Source: Polytrichum commune (Eukaryota > Streptophyta > Polytrichopsida > Polytrichales > Polytrichaceae). From it: a DNA stretch of 64,000 nt. The position numbers were made by a program, and so were the translations under genes. The notes below the pieces were generated by a model that saw nothing but the letters and a program-made list of their open reading frames with translations, was not told the DNA's origin and searched no databases. This document shows, piece after piece, positions 59,016-64,000 of the stretch (position 1 is its first letter; each line of letters opens with the position of its first letter). The stretch is from contig OX485805.1 in NCBI GenBank assembly GCA_950295325.1, positions 51,980,758 through 52,044,757 on the forward strand. The letters run 5' to 3'.

Positions 59016-61749
59016 TATTTTTTAGCAAGATTTTGCGTGTCAAAGGTCAAGAACTTGCAAAAATACACATTGATGATGATACTCATATAGCTTTAGGTGA
59101 TTATCAGTTTTAGCCAACATAATTGTACCTAAATTAGGCCAGGGACCCCGAATCACTCCACTGAAGTTAAATAAGTATGGATCAACAATAAATTTTATAG
59201 GGACAAAAATTCTAATGGTAGATGTTGCAAAATGAAACCCACCCGCAACACAGTCCAGGGTGGGGTGTCACAAGGTCCATGTTCCAACTTATTCATGAAG
59301 CAGTGAAAGCTCAACATGTCCTCTTCCTTAGGGCCTTGCTTGGAGGTCATCTTGGAAATACCAAAGTCTTGTCAGGTGAAGGTGTGTTTGCCCAAGAACC
59401 ATATAATATAAAGATGTGCACACACACACACACACAATTTTGGTTGCGAATTCGGGAAATTTGGCAACTAAAAACCTCTAGTTGACAGTCAAAGTGATTA
59501 TCTATGCATTTTCTTGTCATGAGTTGTAGTGAACAAGTTGCAACGGATGGATGGAATGGATAAGCTTTCTCCTAGTGCAATTTGTCATGAGATGGTTGAA
59601 TGTTCATGTAATTTGCCTCCATTAAGTGATTGATACCAGACTATGATAACATTCATTACTTGCACATTTGTCTGTATTTGGTGTAAATACGTAGACGTAG
59701 GCAACACCAAGAATCTTAATTTTTGTTTGTTTCTGGAGTTGTACAATTATGGGTTTGGTTTAAATTTGCTTCCATCAATTGAAACCTTTGTTTGGCTCAG
59801 GATTCTGGTGGTGACAATGTTCACTCCTGAGTGCACTAAATACCTTTTTTTGTATCTTCTGAGGCCACTGGTGTATCAGGATCGATGCATGCTGCAATGA
59901 TGCATGTAGAATGAAGCCTCAAAAGATCTGAGAGCAAGAATGTAATGGCAAGTCAGATTGTGAACTTTGATGGTTGATTCCAGAAATTGATTAAGAAGAC
60001 CATAAATTTCATCTGAAACTTGTCCAGAAAGCATGGACTGAAATACCGTGGGTTTGGCAGAAGGTAATTTAAGAGATCTGCTCATCCAAACAATGTAGAT
60101 GAGCTTGCAAACTTCTAAAAATGGAATAATTTGTACCTACTATGACGACAGGAATGAATGAAAATCACATTACCCAAGCTCTGAGGGATTCAAAATTACA
60201 GCAATGATACAATTATGCTCAACTTCCACAACTTAGATACATGTTAGTCTCCAGTGTTGCTTGCCATTCCAGCAGAATTCGAGAAGCACATAAAAAAGAA
60301 TCCACTACTTATTTCAGTATTTACCACATTTTGGATTGGTGAAGCTTGACAGCAGTCAATTATCTACACAGACCCCAATTTTCATGTTAAATTCAATAAC
60401 AATTCGCATCTCGATCAGAACCTCATGAATACATGACAAACTATAAAGCTTGCACAGAGAAAGGGCATTGCAGGTTTATACAACAAATTATACCATTATC
60501 GTCATTATCATCTCGTCTTGAGAATGCTCTGATGCATGCAGATTCCCAGATTGAATATATTGTACTACTACTAAAGTCAGTACACAAATTCACTTGCACA
60601 TCTGTCTGTACCAGTGTTGGTCTGGTATATAAGTGAATGCATGGTATCAATTATCAACATCAATAATCAACATCAATAATGGTATCAAATAACCTACCCA
60701 ACCCATGATTATCAAAATTGTAACACCTGGCAAATATTGATGTTTGATAAGTATGTCAAGTTGACATAAATTGTGTAATATACATGAGTTCTTATTTGGG
60801 TCAATACCATCCTAAACCATATTAATACTAGAACGTTTTTCCCTAGGTTCTTGTGTGTTATATATACTTGTGTGTTATATATACTCAATTATTGGTGTCA
60901 AAAACAAAAAATAATGTCAAATATCCATACCCTACTGGTAGAGAAAAATGTGAATTCCTCATTATAGATACCCACATGGAATCAAAAGGGACAGTACCAG
61001 TTCAACACTGGTCTGCACCTTCAAGAATTCTTTCCTGCAGTACGTAGCAACAATATGTATGGCTTGTCAGAGCTTAAGAATTTGTTTCATCTGACAACAG
61101 TCTCTGAAGAACTTTACAGACTCCAGAGTCGTGTTACGCCAGGAACTAATAACTGTGAGACTGACAGTGGGAGCTAGACATAGGCCTATTAATGTGATCA
61201 ATACATACTTACAAAGGCAGGGATTCAGAAAGACCATCATGGGACTATCTGCAACATTACTAAGAATGTAAAGTATTGAGTGCTAACAAAAGAGTCTTCA
61301 TGTCAAAGTTATTCATATCACTCAATTAAGTGCTCTATCCACGTGAGCTTCTGAGTGAATGGCACGGGAGTATGGAAGTTTGTGAGTATTGTTTTGTGAG
61401 CTCACAGCCACAATTCTTAGGGCGAATTACACATTCTACCACTCATTCAGAAAATGTTCATATTGATCCAACTGAATGTTTGCAAAGTCCTTCAATGATG
61501 TGCATAATCTCATCTCTATGGAAATTACATAAGATAATGACCATTGGGTGGACCCAACCCGTGGCCACTTTCTGTTCCGCCATGGCCATTATCTAAGACA
61601 TCAACAAAGATTGGACGTAAGTCTTGCAGTCGCATTGCAGGCTCTCTCTGGGGCATAACTCCATGTGCTTCTTTGATTCAAGCATCTTATGCTCAAATTT
61701 TGGTTATCTTCATAATATTCTCTAGTGGTAGTGGGTGTTCTTCCACTGC
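59016..61749. other. Spacer, one possible orphan exon
   Basis: Mostly AT-rich with a (CA)n tract at about 59419-59438. On the minus strand, 60110-59876 is open for about 79 codons after a TTTTTAG acceptor-like site and contains GQVSDEIYGLLNQFLESTIK. It could be a terminal exon or a gene fragment; I recognise no domain and found no partner exon. Frames at 61330-61771 (plus) are likewise unsupported. Confidence 0.35.
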
Positions 61750-61925
61750 TACTTGCAGATGGTCCGGTTGAGTTCGACAATTAACCAGTTCAAGTTCAAG
61801 ACTTTAGCAAATCGTCAATAATTTGAGAATAAAATTAATAAAGAAATACCAAGAGACATCAACATGTAACCGGCTGGACTTAGAAACACTTGGATCTCGA
61901 TTGATTTTGCTCAAACTTTCCCCAA
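61750..61925 (-). repeat. CCGGTT-rich repeat family, copy 3 (diverged)
   Basis: It has the same orientation and order as 41850-42105: GGTCCGGTTGAGTT, ACCAGTTCAAG, CATCAACATGTAACCGGCTG, GACTTAGAAACACTTGGATC and CAAACTTTCCCCAAGCA. More diverged than copies 1 and 2. Confidence 0.55.
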
Positions 61926-62444
61926 GCACGGGGTGGGAGAAGGCTTGCCAGTTGACAATGCTTAGCATTCATGCATGTAATCAAGGACCTTGATTCTTGG
62001 TATCACTCTTGAAGCTAGAATAGAAAAAAGATTGTCCTGAATGGTTGGAAATTATATGCTCCAGCTTTGCGTAACAACATTTCCCTGCAATTTTGTAACA
62101 ACATTTGCTCAAGGATGGCAGGTGGTCTCTTAAATCAGACAAACTTAAGAACTGAGTAACCAGCAGCTCAGGATCTTCTCTCCATCTTTTTGGCCAAAAT
62201 ACCTTTGCCCGATCATTTCACATGCTTTGGACTTTAATCGAATTGCTCCTGACAAATTTGCAAATCGAAGGCTACATGCAAACTATAAGTGAATTTTCAT
62301 ATAAGTTTATGGATTGAAATATGGGGAAAAATATTGCAGCAATTCATATTGAAAGAAGAGCCTTTATGTCTGGACCTCCAGCATTAACTTGGGCCTTTGT
62401 TTGCTAAAGGTATCTGGGTCTTATGTAGTCACTCTTCTGCTTTG
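61926..62444. other. Spacer, no gene seen
   Basis: Mixed composition with short frames only. Nothing recognised. Confidence 0.45.
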
Positions 62445-62640
62445 GAGACCTATATATTTGAGTGGTATATGACAGAGTTTGTCGTAAAGAATGAAAATTA
62501 AAAAGAAGAAGAGGAAAGGCATGTGGTCCAATGCGATTGGACTACATGCTCCGATTTTATTAACCATTCTCGGTTTAATTGTCAACAAAATTGGGAGGGC
62601 ATGTATGACCACTTGAAGACAGAAATTTCACGACAATCTC
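62445..62640 (+). repeat. Unidentified coding-like repeat, copy 2
   Basis: A plus-strand frame reads DWTTCSDFINHSRFNCQQNW then EGMYDHLKTE, closely matching the other two copies at protein level. It is broken upstream by an A-rich insertion (AAAAAGAAGAAGAGGAAAGG). Confidence 0.5.
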
Positions 62641-63184
62641 TTCTAACTTCATCTCGACTTTGATTTTGAAACTTGAAATACCAATGCAGGTGATTTACAG
62701 CTGCTAACCAAAATGAGATAATATCATGTTCCATCAAATGCTCCAAATTGTCTATGGAGTTGGAAGTGCCCACAATAGGGTCACATCTACCTATCAATAC
62801 AGATTTGTGGGGAACCAGATGATTGTGACATAGATTGAGAAACACAGGCAAAATATTGTGGCTTTGGTATTTGAAGAAAAGGTGCGTGTGTGGATCTCCA
62901 ATATGAATAAGTGGTCTTTTTTTGCTAATTGGACGGGCTATAATTTACGCAAAAGAGTGTGTAGTCTATGCGGGAAGTTGGTAATCTACAAATATACTAT
63001 AAATCTTATTGCTAAGTACAGTGTTGATAGCAATACCACTCTGCCTAGCTCAATGGACCCCTCTGTCAAGTTGTGAATCCCATCTGTTCTGATGTTCTGA
63101 TAGGGTGCTTGACGCTTAGTGAAACTATATAGTTTTCACAGGAGCCAGTATAAAGTAGAAGTGTCTAATTCCAACATAGCAATA
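62641..63184. other. Spacer between two copies of the coding-like repeat
   Basis: Short plus-strand frames, including 62858-63076 (MALVFEEKVRVWISNMNKWS), may be further pieces of the decayed coding element that flanks them. No domain recognised. Confidence 0.35.
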
Positions 63185-63345
63185 CTCTGGACACCTATGT
63201 TTGTGGTGAGTAGTTAGACGTGGATCTAAGAACAAAAGAGATTGGACTAGATCTTTAAATGCATTAATTATTCTAGATTTGATATTCAACATAATTGGGA
63301 GAACTTTTATGACCACTTAATGAGCATAAGAACTTCACTTTTATA
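63185..63345 (+). repeat. Unidentified coding-like repeat, copy 3
   Basis: It begins GGACACCTATGTTTG, like copy 1. One frame reads FKCINYSRFDIQHNW then ENFYDHLMSIRTS. Only about 700 bp from copy 2, so the pair may be a tandem duplication of one decayed element. Confidence 0.5.
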
Positions 63346-64000
63346 CTTTTATACTTGGAACCTGATAAGAGATTCATATGACCTCTGAGAATTATGAAAT
63401 TTGGTTATGGGCACACTTTGAATTTGCTAATCATCTCACACTAATTCCATGTTTTATATCTTACTAGAAGTGATCAGAGAGAGGATAGTATCCAAATTGG
63501 GCATGTCTACCTCATTACAACTAGAGAACCACTCATGGTCTCATATTTGCCCCCGGGGCGGGATGAGAAATTTTTGGAATGTTTTAGAACCTACCACGTT
63601 GGCCACTATGGCTGTCAAATTAAGTTACAATACATGACGAGTTGTATGTTGCTGAAATAGATTCAACATCAATCATGGTACATTAGTAGAGTTTTTATTC
63701 TGCTTGTCAACTCATCACCACACTATTTGTGGTGTTCTCTTTCAGGATATTCACAAAAGCAATAATGTCATGACCCTTTGTAGGAGTTGTCAAAAAGAAT
63801 CTAAAAACAACTCAGGAAGGAGAATTACATGGTTTTCAGTGTCCAGTGTCTTAGAGAAGTCAATGTTGGATCAGTGTTTTTGTCACATCCTATCTGATAG
63901 GGCCGAATTTGGCCGAATTTGGAGAACTTTCCATGGAATCATGTGCTCTTAAGCTAACTATGAGTTTTTAACAATTGCTTGCCCACCTACCCTACTCATG
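63346..64000. other. Right edge, no gene seen
   Basis: Short open frames only (63449-63637 and 63704-63952, plus). Possibly the continuation of the decayed coding element at 63185. No domain recognised before the window ends. Confidence 0.4.

Noticed and set aside
61330-61771. Plus-strand frames of 75-88 codons
   Set aside because: No domain, no splice evidence, and the second runs into the CCGGTT-rich repeat.

Overview
The window is nuclear DNA from a land plant. The evidence is one spliced AP2/ERF transcription-factor gene, a plant-type DD39D mariner transposase, a Ty1/copia element with a plant-style gag, and several classes of small plant transposons. Gene density is very low: one apparently intact gene in 64 kb, the rest transposon remains and AT-rich spacer. 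That points to a large, repeat-rich genome. The divergent AP2 domain, and a decayed coding region that looks like a prokaryote-type DNA methyltransferase, make me lean towards a seed-free land plant (bryophyte, lycophyte or fern), but this is inference.

Layout. 1-1641: broken mariner-like element, minus strand, cut by the left edge of the window. 3373-5489: three-exon AP2/ERF gene, minus strand, about 555 residues, all splice junctions readable. 5490-26700: no convincing gene. This stretch holds three copies of a ~500-bp terminal-inverted-repeat element (12614, 15749, 21974), smaller dispersed repeats, a 91-bp duplication, a foldback, a 180-bp tandem repeat, and 27-bp and 78-bp tandem arrays. 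27.5-34.3 kb: a cluster of decayed coding sequence. It has an unknown ORF followed by an Ulp1/C48-protease-like segment (plus), a MULE/SWIM-type transposase remnant (minus), and a spliced methyltransferase-like pseudogene (plus). 34493-40039: an internally deleted Ty1/copia retrotransposon, minus strand. Its primer-binding site matches the anticodon arm, not the 3' end, of initiator tRNA-Met. Its leader is packed with tandem repeats. A 993-bp DNA element with a perfect 8-bp target duplication sits inside its pol gene.

40-64 kb: no intact gene seen. It carries a tRNA-derived SINE, two related hAT-type elements each with a perfect 8-bp target duplication (45954 and 55256), a 279-bp MULE-like MITE with long inverted repeats (49577), a LINE remnant with a reverse-transcriptase zinc-binding segment (about 52.5-53.25 kb), two foldback elements, three copies of a CCGGTT-rich repeat, and three diverged copies of a short unidentified coding motif.

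The genes do not form a pathway. Part of the history can be ordered: the copia element landed and lost its reverse transcriptase, and the 993-bp element inserted into its remaining pol gene. All coordinates and alignments were read by eye; no database search was run.
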